DNA from: Gammaproteobacteria bacterium
GTDB taxonomy: Bacteria > Pseudomonadota > Gammaproteobacteria > Steroidobacterales > PWYM01
NCBI GenBank assembly: GCA_007693855.1
Contig: RECU01000028.1
Coordinates: forward strand, 1 to 47,256
Direction of reading: 5' to 3'
DNA length: 47,256 nucleotides
Numbering within the stretch: the stretch's first letter is position 1; each line of letters begins with the position of its first letter. Below the pieces are notes generated by a model. It made no database searches and was not told the origin of the DNA. It was given only the letters and a program-made list of their open reading frames with translations. Below are positions 36,315 to 44,717 of the stretch, one piece after another. A program made the translations under genes and the position numbers.

Positions 36315-36332
36315 CCCCGGCATCGACCGGGG
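36315..36332 (+). repeat. Hairpin after the exported unknown gene
   Basis: CCCCGG (36315-36320), a six-base loop and CCGGGG (36327-36332) can form a GC-only stem two bases after a stop codon. There is no T tract, so it may be a processing or attenuation hairpin and is not a proven terminator. Confidence 0.4.
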
Positions 36333-36360
36333 CGACGTCACCCGCGCCGGGAGGGCGGTG

Positions 36361-37071
36361 GTGAAGCCGCGCATCGCCATCGTCGAAGACGAGGCTGCGT
36401 TGCGTGAGAACTACCTCGAGGCGCTGCGCCGGCGGGGTTACGAGGCGAGTGGCTACCCCGGACGTGCCGAGGCCCTGGCGGCCTTCGGGGCGCGTCTCCC
36501 GGACCTGGTGATCATCGACATCAACCTCGGCGATGAGGTCGAGGGCGGCTTCGAACTCTGCCGGACCCTGCGCCACCGCTCCACCACCCTGCCACTGATC
36601 TTCCTCACCGCGCGCGACTCGGAGATCGATGCGGTCTCGGGGCTGCGCCTTGGCGCCGACGATTACCTGACCAAGGACATCAGCCTCGAGCACCTCTGCG
36701 CGAGGGTGGCGGCACTGCTGCGCCGGGTCTCGGCGCTGAGCGCGGCGGCGGACGCCCCGGGCGCGCCGTTGCGCCGCGGCCCCCTGGAGCTCGATGCCGA
36801 TCGTTTCACCGTGCGCTGGCGGGGCGAGGAGATTGCGCTGTCGCTCACCGAGTTCTGGCTGCTGCACGCCCTCGCCCGCTATCCCGGCCACGTCAAGAAC
36901 CGCCAGCAGTTGATGGATGCCGCCAGCGTGGTGCTCGACGACAGCACCATCACGTCGCAGATCAAGCGGATCCGACGGAAATTCCAGGCGGTGGATGCCC
37001 GGTTCGACGCCATCGAGACGGTCTATGGGGCCGGTTACCGCTGGCGGGGGAGTGCGGCCGAAGACCCATGA
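36361..37071 (+). CDS. OmpR-type response regulator, dedicated-sortase (PdsR) type
   Basis: A 236-residue response regulator. The receiver has the acidic pair VEDE, the phospho-acceptor Asp in IIDINLGDE (about residue 53), FLTARDSE and the Lys of YLTKDIS. The winged-helix DNA-binding domain (about 135-232) ends ETVYGAGYRWRG. Two GTG codons are adjacent. I chose the second, since the GGGAGGG site then sits at normal five-base spacing. The next gene, the kinase, overlaps its end by four bases. It resembles the response regulator of the 'proteobacterial dedicated sortase system', but no sortase is in the window. Confidence 0.85.
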   Translation: MKPRIAIVEDEAALRENYLEALRRRGYEASGYPGRAEALAAFGARLPDLVIIDINLGDEVEGGFELCRTLRHRSTTLPLIFLTARDSEIDAVSGLRLGADDYLTKDISLEHLCARVAALLRRVSALSAAADAPGAPLRRGPLELDADRFTVRWRGEEIALSLTEFWLLHALARYPGHVKNRQQLMDAASVVLDDSTITSQIKRIRRKFQAVDARFDAIETVYGAGYRWRGSAAEDP

Positions 37072-39089
37072 GCCTGCGCACGCAACTGCTGGCGCTGCTG
37101 CTGGTGACGCTGCTGCTGCCCTGGGCCGGCTGCCAGACGGTACGGGAGCTCGAGGAGGCCCTGCGGGCCGGGCAGGCACAGACGCTTCGGGATACCGCGC
37201 AGGCGCTGGCGACGGTCATCAGCGCGCCAGACACCGGCGACGTGGCGCCCAACGCGCGCGGGGAGAGCCTGTTCGTGCACCCACTGTCACGGGCGCCGGA
37301 GACCGACGGCTTCGACGCCAACTGGCCGGTGCCCAGCGAAGCGCGGCACCGCTTGCCCGACGGGATCTCCTGGCTGCGGATCGGCCGCAGCGAACGCCAC
37401 CTGCACCTGTTTGTGTCGGTGGTCGATGACATCGTGCTGATGACGCCGGGCGCGGGACAGGTGGCCGAGCCGTTCGACCGGGTACTGGTCAAGTCGGCCG
37501 GCGCGGGCGGCGAACCCCTGCGCCGCTGGCTGTTCGCGGCAGAAGCGCCCGGCCAGTTCACGCCGGTCGAGGCGGACGCACAGTGGCGCTCGAGCGGACG
37601 CCCGGCCGCGACACTGCTGGCCAACTGGCAGCTCCGACGCGACGGCTACCAGGTCGAGATCCGCATTCCGCTGCCGCTGGTCGGCGAGCGGCTGGGCGTG
37701 GGTTTCATGGATGTCGACCAGCAGGGCGAGCGTGCCCGCCCGGTGCTGAGCTGGTCGCCGGGCTTTCTGCCTGGGCGGCTGATCGAGCCCGACGCGCGGC
37801 TGGCGGCAGAGCTGCGCGGGCTATTGCCGCCCGGCATCCGCGCGGAAGTGCTCGATACCCAGGGCTGGCGCCTGGCGACGGCCGGCAGCATCGCACCGGT
37901 GACCGCCCCCGACCCGGCAGGCCCGCTGTTCCCGGCACTGCGCGACCGCTGGTTCACCTGGTGGCTGGAGGGCGCGGCGCCGGCCCGGCCCCAGGACCCA
38001 CAGGAGCCTGTGGCCCGGACGACGGGCGAAGAGGTGATCGCGGCCCTGGCCGGCGAACCGGGCACCGCGCGCTATCGCGGCGCCGACGGCACGCGTCTTG
38101 CCGTGGCCGTGCCGCTGGCAGCGGGGGGGATCCTGCTGCTGGAACAGGGCAGCGCGGACATCGTGACCCTGGGGAACCGGGCCCTGACGCGGATGCTGAC
38201 GCTTGCGCTGGTGTTCACGGGGCTGCTCGCGGCGCTGCTGCTGGGCTATGCCAGTTGGCTGTCCTGGCGCGTGCGTCGGCTGAGCCGGGCCGCAGCCGAG
38301 GCGCTTGGTCCGCGCGGCGAGGTCCGCGCCAGCTTGCCGGGCCGGAGCGGGCGCGACGAACTCGGCGACCTGGCGCGGAGCTTCAGTGCGCTGCTCGGCC
38401 GGGTCGCCGGCTACACCAGTTACCTGCGGGGCCTCGGCAGCCGGCTCTCTCACGAGATGAAGACGCCATTGGCCATCGTCAGCGCATCGCTGGAAAACGT
38501 CCGCGACAGCCGCGACGCGGCGGCGATCGAAGCCGGACTGAACCGGGCACGCGAGGGCACGCTGCGCCTGCAGCATATTCTCGCGGCACTGACCGAGGCC
38601 AGCCAGGCCGAGGATATGCTGCGCAGCACGCCACGCGAGCGTTATCGGCCGGCACCGGTCATCGCCTCCTGTGCGGCAGCCTACGCAGACCTGCACCCGC
38701 AGCATGTCATCGAGGCCCGGGGCGGCGACGCGTCCATCGAACTCGAAGGCTCGCCGGAACTGCTCGCCCAGGCACTCGACAAGCTCGTCGACAATGCGGT
38801 CGACTTCACCCCCGAGGGGGGCCGGATCAGCCTGGGGCTGAGCGCCGCCGACGGGGTTGTCGAGATCGCGGTCAGCAACCAAGGCCCGCCCCTGCCGGCG
38901 GCGCTGGCGGACCAGCTGTTCGACTCGCTGGTCTCGCGGCGCGAGCGCAGTGACGGCCGACCCCATCTCGGCCTCGGCCTCTACGTGGTGCGCCTGGTGG
39001 CGGAGTTCCATGGCGGCCAGGCCCAGGCGGACAACGTGCCGGGGGGCGTCTGCGTGCGCCTGCGCCTGCCACGGGCAGCACCCGCATGA
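37068..39089 (+). CDS. Sensor histidine kinase with CBM9/DOMON-like periplasmic domain, dedicated-sortase (PdsS) type
   Basis: A 673-residue kinase. Membrane segment 1 (about 5-20) is followed by a large periplasmic region to residue 374. Residues about 78-220 look like a CBM9/DOMON-like ligand-binding domain (DGFDANWPVP, HLHLFVSVVDD, GYQVEIRIPLPLVG, FMDVDQQG). Segment 2 (about 375-398) leads to a HAMP-like linker. The HisKA domain carries the phospho-acceptor in SRLSHEMKTPLA (His462). The ATPase domain has LDKLVDNAVDFTPEGG and LGLGLYVV. A CBM9 module suggests a sugar or glycan signal, which is inference. It overlaps the regulator gene by four bases. Confidence 0.87.
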   Translation: MSLRTQLLALLLVTLLLPWAGCQTVRELEEALRAGQAQTLRDTAQALATVISAPDTGDVAPNARGESLFVHPLSRAPETDGFDANWPVPSEARHRLPDGISWLRIGRSERHLHLFVSVVDDIVLMTPGAGQVAEPFDRVLVKSAGAGGEPLRRWLFAAEAPGQFTPVEADAQWRSSGRPAATLLANWQLRRDGYQVEIRIPLPLVGERLGVGFMDVDQQGERARPVLSWSPGFLPGRLIEPDARLAAELRGLLPPGIRAEVLDTQGWRLATAGSIAPVTAPDPAGPLFPALRDRWFTWWLEGAAPARPQDPQEPVARTTGEEVIAALAGEPGTARYRGADGTRLAVAVPLAAGGILLLEQGSADIVTLGNRALTRMLTLALVFTGLLAALLLGYASWLSWRVRRLSRAAAEALGPRGEVRASLPGRSGRDELGDLARSFSALLGRVAGYTSYLRGLGSRLSHEMKTPLAIVSASLENVRDSRDAAAIEAGLNRAREGTLRLQHILAALTEASQAEDMLRSTPRERYRPAPVIASCAAAYADLHPQHVIEARGGDASIELEGSPELLAQALDKLVDNAVDFTPEGGRISLGLSAADGVVEIAVSNQGPPLPAALADQLFDSLVSRRERSDGRPHLGLGLYVVRLVAEFHGGQAQADNVPGGVCVRLRLPRAAPA

Positions 39090-39145
39090 GCGGGCCGGCT
39101 CGCCTGTGGCAGACTGGCCCGACACAACACTCGCGGAGGGCGGAC

Positions 39146-39832
39146 ATGCGCATCTCACGGCTGGCCATGGCAACCCTGGCCGTCACCCTGCTGGGCGCGC
39201 CGCTCGCCGGTGCCGAGGACCGGCTGGACGGCGAACTGGCCCTGCTGCTGGACTGGCTGGTCGGCAGCTTCGACAACACCCGGCAGGTCGAGCACGGCGA
39301 GAATTTCCTGCGCGAGGGTCCGGTGGACGCCGAGCGCGCCCCCGATCTGCTGTTTCCGGTGTTCGCGCAGGTCGAGGCGCCGGCGCTCGGCGGGCAGGCG
39401 GTCTACCTGCAGTGGCCGATGGGCAGCCCGGAGGGTCAGCTGCAGCGCCAGCGCATCTGGGTCTTCGAGATCGACGCCTCGCGTAACGCCGTGATGATGG
39501 ATTTCTTCACGCTGCGCGACCCCGAACGCTGGCGCGATGCCCACCTCGCGCCGGATACGGCCCTGCGCGAGATCACGCGTGACGACCTGATCCCCTACCC
39601 GCCGGCGTGTCGACTGCCCTTCCGGCGCCATGCCGACGTGTTCATCGGAGAAATCCCGGCAGAGGCCTGCCGGATCGTGTCCCAGGAGACGCGTACGGAG
39701 ATGCTCATCAACGCGCGGGTCATCGTCGGCGCGAACCAGGTCTGGTACGACGAATCCGGCGTGCGCCCGGACGGCAGCGTGGTGTTCCAGGTGCCAGCCT
39801 CCGGCAGCTATCAGTTCCGGCGCCGCGAATGA
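39146..39832 (+). CDS. Exported CpcT/CpeT-like protein
   Basis: A 228-residue protein with a signal peptide (MRISRLAMATLAVTLLGAPL, then AGAED). The mature part matches the CpcT/CpeT lyase family: LLDWLVGSFDNTRQVE, VYLQWPMGSPEGQLQRQRIWVFE, and CRLPFRRHADVFIGEIP with two conserved cysteines nearby. In cyanobacteria CpcT/CpeT attach bilins to phycobiliproteins. No phycobilisome gene is present here and the exported location is unusual, so a bilin-lyase role is doubtful. I chose ATG 39146, which has GGAGGG five bases upstream and starts the signal peptide. It follows the kinase by 56 bases. Confidence 0.82.
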   Translation: MRISRLAMATLAVTLLGAPLAGAEDRLDGELALLLDWLVGSFDNTRQVEHGENFLREGPVDAERAPDLLFPVFAQVEAPALGGQAVYLQWPMGSPEGQLQRQRIWVFEIDASRNAVMMDFFTLRDPERWRDAHLAPDTALREITRDDLIPYPPACRLPFRRHADVFIGEIPAEACRIVSQETRTEMLINARVIVGANQVWYDESGVRPDGSVVFQVPASGSYQFRRRE

Positions 39833-39848
39833 CGCGCGGGGACGCCAG

Positions 39849-41780
39849 ATGAGTCCCGACGAGGCGGAGACGCTGCTGGAGGACTGTGTCGAGCGCACGC
39901 TCTCACACCTGGGCAAGCGCCTGGTGATGGGGCTGCCGCTGGGACTGGGTAAGCCCAACGCGCTGGTGAATGCCTTCTATCGCCGGGCCAGGGCGGACCC
40001 TGCCCTCTCGCTCGAAATCGTCACGGCGCTGTCGCTGGACCCGCCGCAGCCGGGCAGTGATCTCGAGGGGAGGTTCCTCGCACCCTTCATAGCGCGCCAC
40101 TTTGGCGAGGACTATCCACGGCTGGACTACGTGGCTGATCTGTCGGCGCGGCGGCTGCCGGACAACATCCGGGTAACGGAGTTTTACCTGCAGTCGGGCA
40201 GCCGCCTCGGCAACCCGCTCGCACAGCGCCGCTACGTCAGCAGCAACTACACCCACGTGGCCCGTGACCTCGTGGACCGTGGCGTCAACCTCGCCCTGCA
40301 GCTGGTCGCCGAGGGTGAGCTCGACGGTGACCGACGGCTGAGCCTCTCATGCAACCCGGACGTCACCCTAGAGCTCAAGGCGAGGCTCGCCCAGCGCCCT
40401 GCGCATCGCTGGCGGATGATTGGCCAGGTGCACCCCGAGCTGCCCTTCATGCATGGCGAGGCGGTGGTGGCGCCGGAGTTTTTCGACGAGGTGCTGCCTG
40501 CCACCCACCAGCACCGACTGTTCGCACTCCCGCGCACGCCCGTGCAGCTGCAGGACCATTGGGTGGGACTGCACGCCTCGCGTCTGGTGGCCGATGGCGG
40601 CACGCTGCAGATCGGCATCGGCTCGCTGAGCGATGCCCTGGTCCATGCCCTCATCCTGCGCCAGCGCGACAACGCCGCCTACCGCCGGCTGCTCGGCGAG
40701 TGCGACATCGACGCCGAGGATGCGGCCTGCCGGCTGGGGGGTACCGAGCCGTTCGCAGAGGGCCTGTATGGTGCGAGCGAGATGTTCATGGACGGCTTCA
40801 TGCATCTGTATCGCGCCGGCATCCTGCGCCGCGAGGTGTTCGACGACGAAGCCACCCAGGCGCAGGCGAACACCGGCACGCTGCCCGAAGCGTTGCGCGG
40901 CACCGGGGCCCTCATGGATGGCGGGTTCTTCCTGGGCAGCCGGGGCTTCTATGACTTCCTGCAGGCGCTGGACGAGGCCGAGCGCCCCCGCTTTCGGATG
41001 CAGCCTGTCAGCCGCATCAACCAGCTCTATGGCGGCAACGAGCGCCTCGAAATCGCCCAGCGACAGCGGGCGCGGTTCATCAACAGCTGCATGATGGTGA
41101 CGCTCACCGGCGGCGTGGTCTCGGACACCCTCGCCGATCACCAGGTCGTCAGCGGCGTGGGCGGGCAGTACAACTTCGTCGCCATGGCCCATGCCATGGA
41201 AGACGGGCGCAGCATCATGATGCTGCGCAGCACCCGCGGCGAGGGCCAGGCACTGTCCTCGAACATCGTCTGGGAATACCCGCAGCTGACGCTGCCACGA
41301 CATCTGCGGGATCTGGTGGTCACCGAGTATGGTGTCGCCGATCTTCGCGGACGCACCGACGAGGAATGCATCCAGGCGCTGCTTGGCATCTGCGATGCCC
41401 GCTTTCAGGAGACGCTGGCCGCCCGCGCCAAGGCGGCGGGCAAGCTGGCCCGGGACTGGCAGATCCCGGCGCGGGCGCGCGGCAATCTGCCGGATCGCCT
41501 GCAGGCCCGCGGCGGCGCCGGCCGCGAGCACTTCGTAGCCTATCCCTTTGGCAGCGACTTCACCGACGTCGAGCAACAGCTCATCCCGGCGCTGCAACGC
41601 CTCAAGCAGCTCAGTCGCAGCCGCTTCCAGCTGCTCCGGGCGGCGCTCACGGGGAGGCCCGACGACTGGCCCGAGGCGCTGGCCCGCATGGGGCTGGACC
41701 AGCCGCAGGGGGTACGCACACGCCTGATGGCGCGCGCCCTGGCGGCGGCGCTCTCGGCTCAGTCGTCGGTGCGCATGTAG
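39849..41780 (+). CDS. Acetyl-CoA hydrolase/transferase family protein, long form
   Basis: A 643-residue member of the acetyl-CoA hydrolase / CoA-transferase (cat1-like) family, which exchanges CoA between carboxylic acids or hydrolyses acyl-CoA. The C-terminal domain block DHQVVSGVGGQYNFVAMAHAM is clear, with the family SRGRGE-like area as RSTRGEGQALSSNIV. The central substrate-binding Glu sits in the LTEYGVADLRGRT segment (here VTEYGVADLR). At 643 residues it is longer than the usual 430-500. The extra part is N-terminal (about 1-210) and at the helical C-terminus (about 590-643). It begins 17 bases after the CpeT-like gene. Its end overlaps the opposite-strand DUF6134 gene by 22 bases. Confidence 0.82.
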   Translation: MSPDEAETLLEDCVERTLSHLGKRLVMGLPLGLGKPNALVNAFYRRARADPALSLEIVTALSLDPPQPGSDLEGRFLAPFIARHFGEDYPRLDYVADLSARRLPDNIRVTEFYLQSGSRLGNPLAQRRYVSSNYTHVARDLVDRGVNLALQLVAEGELDGDRRLSLSCNPDVTLELKARLAQRPAHRWRMIGQVHPELPFMHGEAVVAPEFFDEVLPATHQHRLFALPRTPVQLQDHWVGLHASRLVADGGTLQIGIGSLSDALVHALILRQRDNAAYRRLLGECDIDAEDAACRLGGTEPFAEGLYGASEMFMDGFMHLYRAGILRREVFDDEATQAQANTGTLPEALRGTGALMDGGFFLGSRGFYDFLQALDEAERPRFRMQPVSRINQLYGGNERLEIAQRQRARFINSCMMVTLTGGVVSDTLADHQVVSGVGGQYNFVAMAHAMEDGRSIMMLRSTRGEGQALSSNIVWEYPQLTLPRHLRDLVVTEYGVADLRGRTDEECIQALLGICDARFQETLAARAKAAGKLARDWQIPARARGNLPDRLQARGGAGREHFVAYPFGSDFTDVEQQLIPALQRLKQLSRSRFQLLRAALTGRPDDWPEALARMGLDQPQGVRTRLMARALAAALSAQSSVRM

Positions 41781-42442
41781 GCCAGCAGACGGTCGCTGGC
41801 CACGCGTGATTCCAGCCCCATCCAGCGATCGGTTTCCGGGTCGTACCAGACGCGGATATCGGTCTCGCCATCTGCCGTCTTGACCCGGTAGCCCGCGAGC
41901 GCGCGTCCGTTCGCCACCCGGGACTCGGTGCCGGCCGGCAGGGACTCGACGGAGACGGCCACCACCTCACCGGTCTGCGAGTTCAGCAGCCGCGACTGCT
42001 GGAGAAAACTCCGGTCCCAGTAAGCGAAGCTCATCAGGCAAGCGCCCTCGATGGCCTGTTCGTCGCTGGCGGTGGCGACACGGAAACCGCCCTCCGGATC
42101 ACGGCGACCTTCCACTTCGAAGCGCTCGCCATTGGAGCGGGTACGGGAGCTGATGGTATCCAGGCACCCATCAATGCCCCACTGCTCGAGGTTTTCATGC
42201 CGGTAACGAAACACCGGAATACCCAGCAGCCGCACGTCGAAGCTCGCTTCGCTGCGGATCTGTCTGCCGCGCTCGTCCGGTGCAATCACGAAGCGATGCT
42301 CGCCGATCTCGCGGTCATCGAGCAGCACGCGGAATCGGAGTTCACCCGCCTCGATCGCCTCGGCGGCGGGAGCGACCGCCAGCGCACCGAGCGAGACGCC
42401 GAGTGCTGTGGCGACGAAAAACGCTCTAAAACGGTGATTCAT
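41759..42442 (-). CDS. Exported DUF6134-like protein
   Basis: A 227-residue protein with a signal peptide (about 1-30, FFVATALGVSLGALAVAPAA before EAIEAG). The mature part is beta-rich: GELRFRVLLDDREIGEHRF, IPVFRYRHENLEQW, then two cysteines near CLDTIS and GACLMSF that could pair. It resembles DUF6134 proteins, of unknown function, sometimes seen beside lipid- or polyester-related genes. The ATG at 42442 begins the signal peptide. It converges on and overlaps the acetyl-CoA hydrolase gene by 22 bases. Confidence 0.75.
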   Translation of the reverse strand: MNHRFRAFFVATALGVSLGALAVAPAAEAIEAGELRFRVLLDDREIGEHRFVIAPDERGRQIRSEASFDVRLLGIPVFRYRHENLEQWGIDGCLDTISSRTRSNGERFEVEGRRDPEGGFRVATASDEQAIEGACLMSFAYWDRSFLQQSRLLNSQTGEVVAVSVESLPAGTESRVANGRALAGYRVKTADGETDIRVWYDPETDRWMGLESRVASDRLLAYMRTDD

Positions 42443-42486
42443 GGCTGTCTCCGCAACACGAGGGTGTGTGTGGGGGTATTCGTTCG

Positions 42487-42501
42487 CCGCCGGTCCGGCG
42501 G
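42487..42501. repeat. Perfect 7-1-7 palindrome between divergent genes
   Basis: CCGCCGG, one T, CCGGCGG lies between the DUF6134 gene and the PEBP gene. It has no T tract on either side, so it is not a terminator. It could be an operator or chance in GC-rich sequence. Confidence 0.35.
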
Positions 42502-42577
42502 ATTCAGCGCGCCGCCGCCGGCATGGCGGATATGGCACACTTTGGGCTGAATCTGCACCGGACAAGGAGGTATGTCG

Positions 42578-43135
42578 ATGCTGCGTTTCGCGATTCCCTT
42601 GGTTCTTTCAGGCGCCCTGGCACTGGCCTCGGCCATGGCCGCCGCGGACTTCCGGCTGACCAGCCCGGAATTCGAGGATGGCGGCCTGCTGGCCGAGCAT
42701 CACGTGTTCGCCGGTTTCGGCTGCAGTGGCGACAACCGCTCGCCGGCACTGGCCTGGAGCGATCCCCCCGAGGGCACCGCGAGCTTCGCCCTGCTGGTGC
42801 ATGACCCCGACGCCCCCATTGCCAGCGGCTGGTGGCATTGGGTGATGATCGACATTCCCGCCGAGACCCGCAGCCTGCCGGCGAATGCAGGCGATCCGGA
42901 CGCAGGCCTGGCACCCGCCGGCAGCCGCGAAATCGTCACCGACTTCGGCGTCCCCGGCTGGGGCGGACCCTGCCCGCCAGAGGGCCGTGAGCCGCATCAC
43001 TACAACTTCACCCTGGTCGCCCTGAATACGCCGTCGCTGGAGATTCCAGAGGGCGCGAGCACCGCACTGGTGGCCTTTCTCGTCGAGGGCGCGAAGCTGG
43101 GTGAGGCGCGCCTGACCGGACGCTACCAGCGTTGA
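42578..43135 (+). CDS. Exported PEBP family protein (YbhB/YbcL type)
   Basis: A 185-residue phosphatidylethanolamine-binding-protein relative with a signal peptide (MLRFAIPLVLSGALALASAM, then AAADF). The PEBP ligand site is seen in CSGDNRSPALAW, DPDAPIASGWWHWV and GWGGPCPPEGREPHHY. Two ATG codons stand close together. The strong AAGGAGG ends one base before the first and seven before the second (42578), so I chose the second. The amidase gene begins inside its stop (TTGA). The bacterial family role is unclear, and binding of small anions or lipids is proposed. Confidence 0.88.
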   Translation: MLRFAIPLVLSGALALASAMAAADFRLTSPEFEDGGLLAEHHVFAGFGCSGDNRSPALAWSDPPEGTASFALLVHDPDAPIASGWWHWVMIDIPAETRSLPANAGDPDAGLAPAGSREIVTDFGVPGWGGPCPPEGREPHHYNFTLVALNTPSLEIPEGASTALVAFLVEGAKLGEARLTGRYQR

Positions 43136-44715
43136 GGCCCTGGCGTGCGGCGGCCGTCGCACTCGCTGCGCTCGGCGCGCTGACGCTGGCGGCCGGCTGC
43201 CGGCCAGCCGCACCGCCCGCGGCAGGTATCCAGGTGCTGGAGGCTTCGCTGGAGACGCTCCAGCAGGCCATCCTGTCCGGTGACACCAGTTGCGCCGCCG
43301 TGGTCGAGGCGCATCTTGCGCGGATCGAGGCCTTCGATACGGTCCGCGGGCTTGGCGCAATCACCTTCCTGAACCCCGCCGCCCCCACCCGGGCGGCGGA
43401 GCTTGATGCGGCGCTGGCCCGCGGCGAGACGCCCGGGCCCTTGTTCTGCGCGCCGCTGCTGGTCAAGGACAACTTCGACACGCATGACCTGCCCACCACG
43501 GCCGGCTCGATCGCACTGGCCGAGCATCGTCCGGAGGCCGACGCCTTCGTGCTGGCGCGGTTGCGGGCTGCGGGCGCGATCGTGCTGGCGAAGACCAACA
43601 TGGGTGAATGGGCGTTCAGTCCGCGGCAGACGGTGTCCTCAACGCATGGACGCACCGTGAACGCCTACGCGCCGGCGCGCACGCCGGCGGGCTCCAGCGG
43701 CGGCACGGCCTCCGGCGTGGCCGCGAGTTTTGGTGTGGCAGGACTGGGCACGGATACCGGCAACTCGGTCCGCGGGCCGAGCGCCCACTTAGGCCTGGTC
43801 GGCCTGCGCCCCACCCTCGGCCTGGTCTCGAGAAGCGGTATCGTCCCGCTCGCCTGGGATCGGGATACCGCCGGGCCGATGGCCCGAAGCGTCCGGGATG
43901 CGGCCCGCCTGCTCGACGTGATGGCGGGGTCGGACCCGGAGGATGACTATACGCTCGCGGCCGACGCTCGCCGCGCCGCAGACTACACCGCGGCCCTCGA
44001 TCGCGACGCGCTGCAGGGGCGCCGCCTCGCGGTGCTCTGGCCACACGCCGACCCGCAGGACAGCGACCTCGAAGTGACGACGCTGTTCACGCGCGCCCTC
44101 GAAGACCTCGAGCACCTCGGCGCCACGCTACTGCCCGCCTGGCGCGTCCCCGAGCTCGACACCCTGCTGACCCCGGAGATGTTCTGCGGACGCTTCCGCT
44201 ACGACATGGCCCGCTACCTGGAACGCCTCGGGGCGAGGGCGCCGCTGACGGACGTGGCGGAGGTGCTCGATACGGGTCAGCACAGCCCAGACGTGGAAGC
44301 GGGGTTGCGGCGTGCCCTGGAGACCGCGGTGGACCGCCATCCCGGTGACAGCAACCCGAACTGCCGCGAGTTCGCTGCACATGAAGGCCGGCAGGCGCTG
44401 CTGGCGGCGGTGACCGCGGCGATGGATGCAGACGCGGTGGACGCCCTGGTGTTCCCGAGCTGGCGGCATGCGCCGGCAGCACTGGAGACGGCCGTAGAGG
44501 ACTACCGCGGCGACAATTCCCAGGGCGTGGTGCCCGCGGCGGGTCTGCCGGCCGTGACGGTCCCGATGGGCATGCTCTGGGGCGAGCTGCCGGCGGGCCT
44601 GCAGTTTGTCGGCCGGCGATGGGATGATGCGCGGCTGCTGGCGATGGCCTATGCCTACGAACAGGGCACGTCCCACCGGCGCCCGCCTCAGGGCTTCCCA
44701 CCGCTCACGCCATGA
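43132..44715 (+). CDS. Lipoprotein amidase (amidase-signature family)
   Basis: A 527-residue amidase-signature enzyme with a lipoprotein signal: the stretch LGALTLAAGC ends in a lipobox with Cys near residue 23. The Ser-cis-Ser-Lys triad is visible as Lys in APLLVKDNFDT, Ser of GSSGGTASG and Ser in TDTGNSVRGPS. The Asn in that last block replaces the usual Gly of soluble amidases. The substrate is unknown; exported amidases of this class act on small amides or peptide amides. The start is a TTG overlapping the PEBP stop, with no alternative ATG, which is plausible but unproven. Confidence 0.85.
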   Translation: MRPWRAAAVALAALGALTLAAGCRPAAPPAAGIQVLEASLETLQQAILSGDTSCAAVVEAHLARIEAFDTVRGLGAITFLNPAAPTRAAELDAALARGETPGPLFCAPLLVKDNFDTHDLPTTAGSIALAEHRPEADAFVLARLRAAGAIVLAKTNMGEWAFSPRQTVSSTHGRTVNAYAPARTPAGSSGGTASGVAASFGVAGLGTDTGNSVRGPSAHLGLVGLRPTLGLVSRSGIVPLAWDRDTAGPMARSVRDAARLLDVMAGSDPEDDYTLAADARRAADYTAALDRDALQGRRLAVLWPHADPQDSDLEVTTLFTRALEDLEHLGATLLPAWRVPELDTLLTPEMFCGRFRYDMARYLERLGARAPLTDVAEVLDTGQHSPDVEAGLRRALETAVDRHPGDSNPNCREFAAHEGRQALLAAVTAAMDADAVDALVFPSWRHAPAALETAVEDYRGDNSQGVVPAAGLPAVTVPMGMLWGELPAGLQFVGRRWDDARLLAMAYAYEQGTSHRRPPQGFPPLTP

Positions 44716-44717
44716 AG

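Noticed and set aside
37110-37134. Lipobox-like LLPWAGC in the sensor kinase
   Set aside because: It lies in the first membrane segment of a two-segment kinase and is better explained as a transmembrane helix.
39146-39832. Evidence that the organism is a cyanobacterium (CpeT-like gene)
   Set aside because: All surrounding synteny (ftsYEX-rpoH, mutY-yggX, rpmBG) is gammaproteobacterial, the protein is exported, and no phycobilin gene is near.
40368-41597. 409-codon minus-strand open frame opposite the acetyl-CoA hydrolase gene
   Set aside because: Gln/His/Arg-rich mirror of a recognisable enzyme, with no motif of its own.
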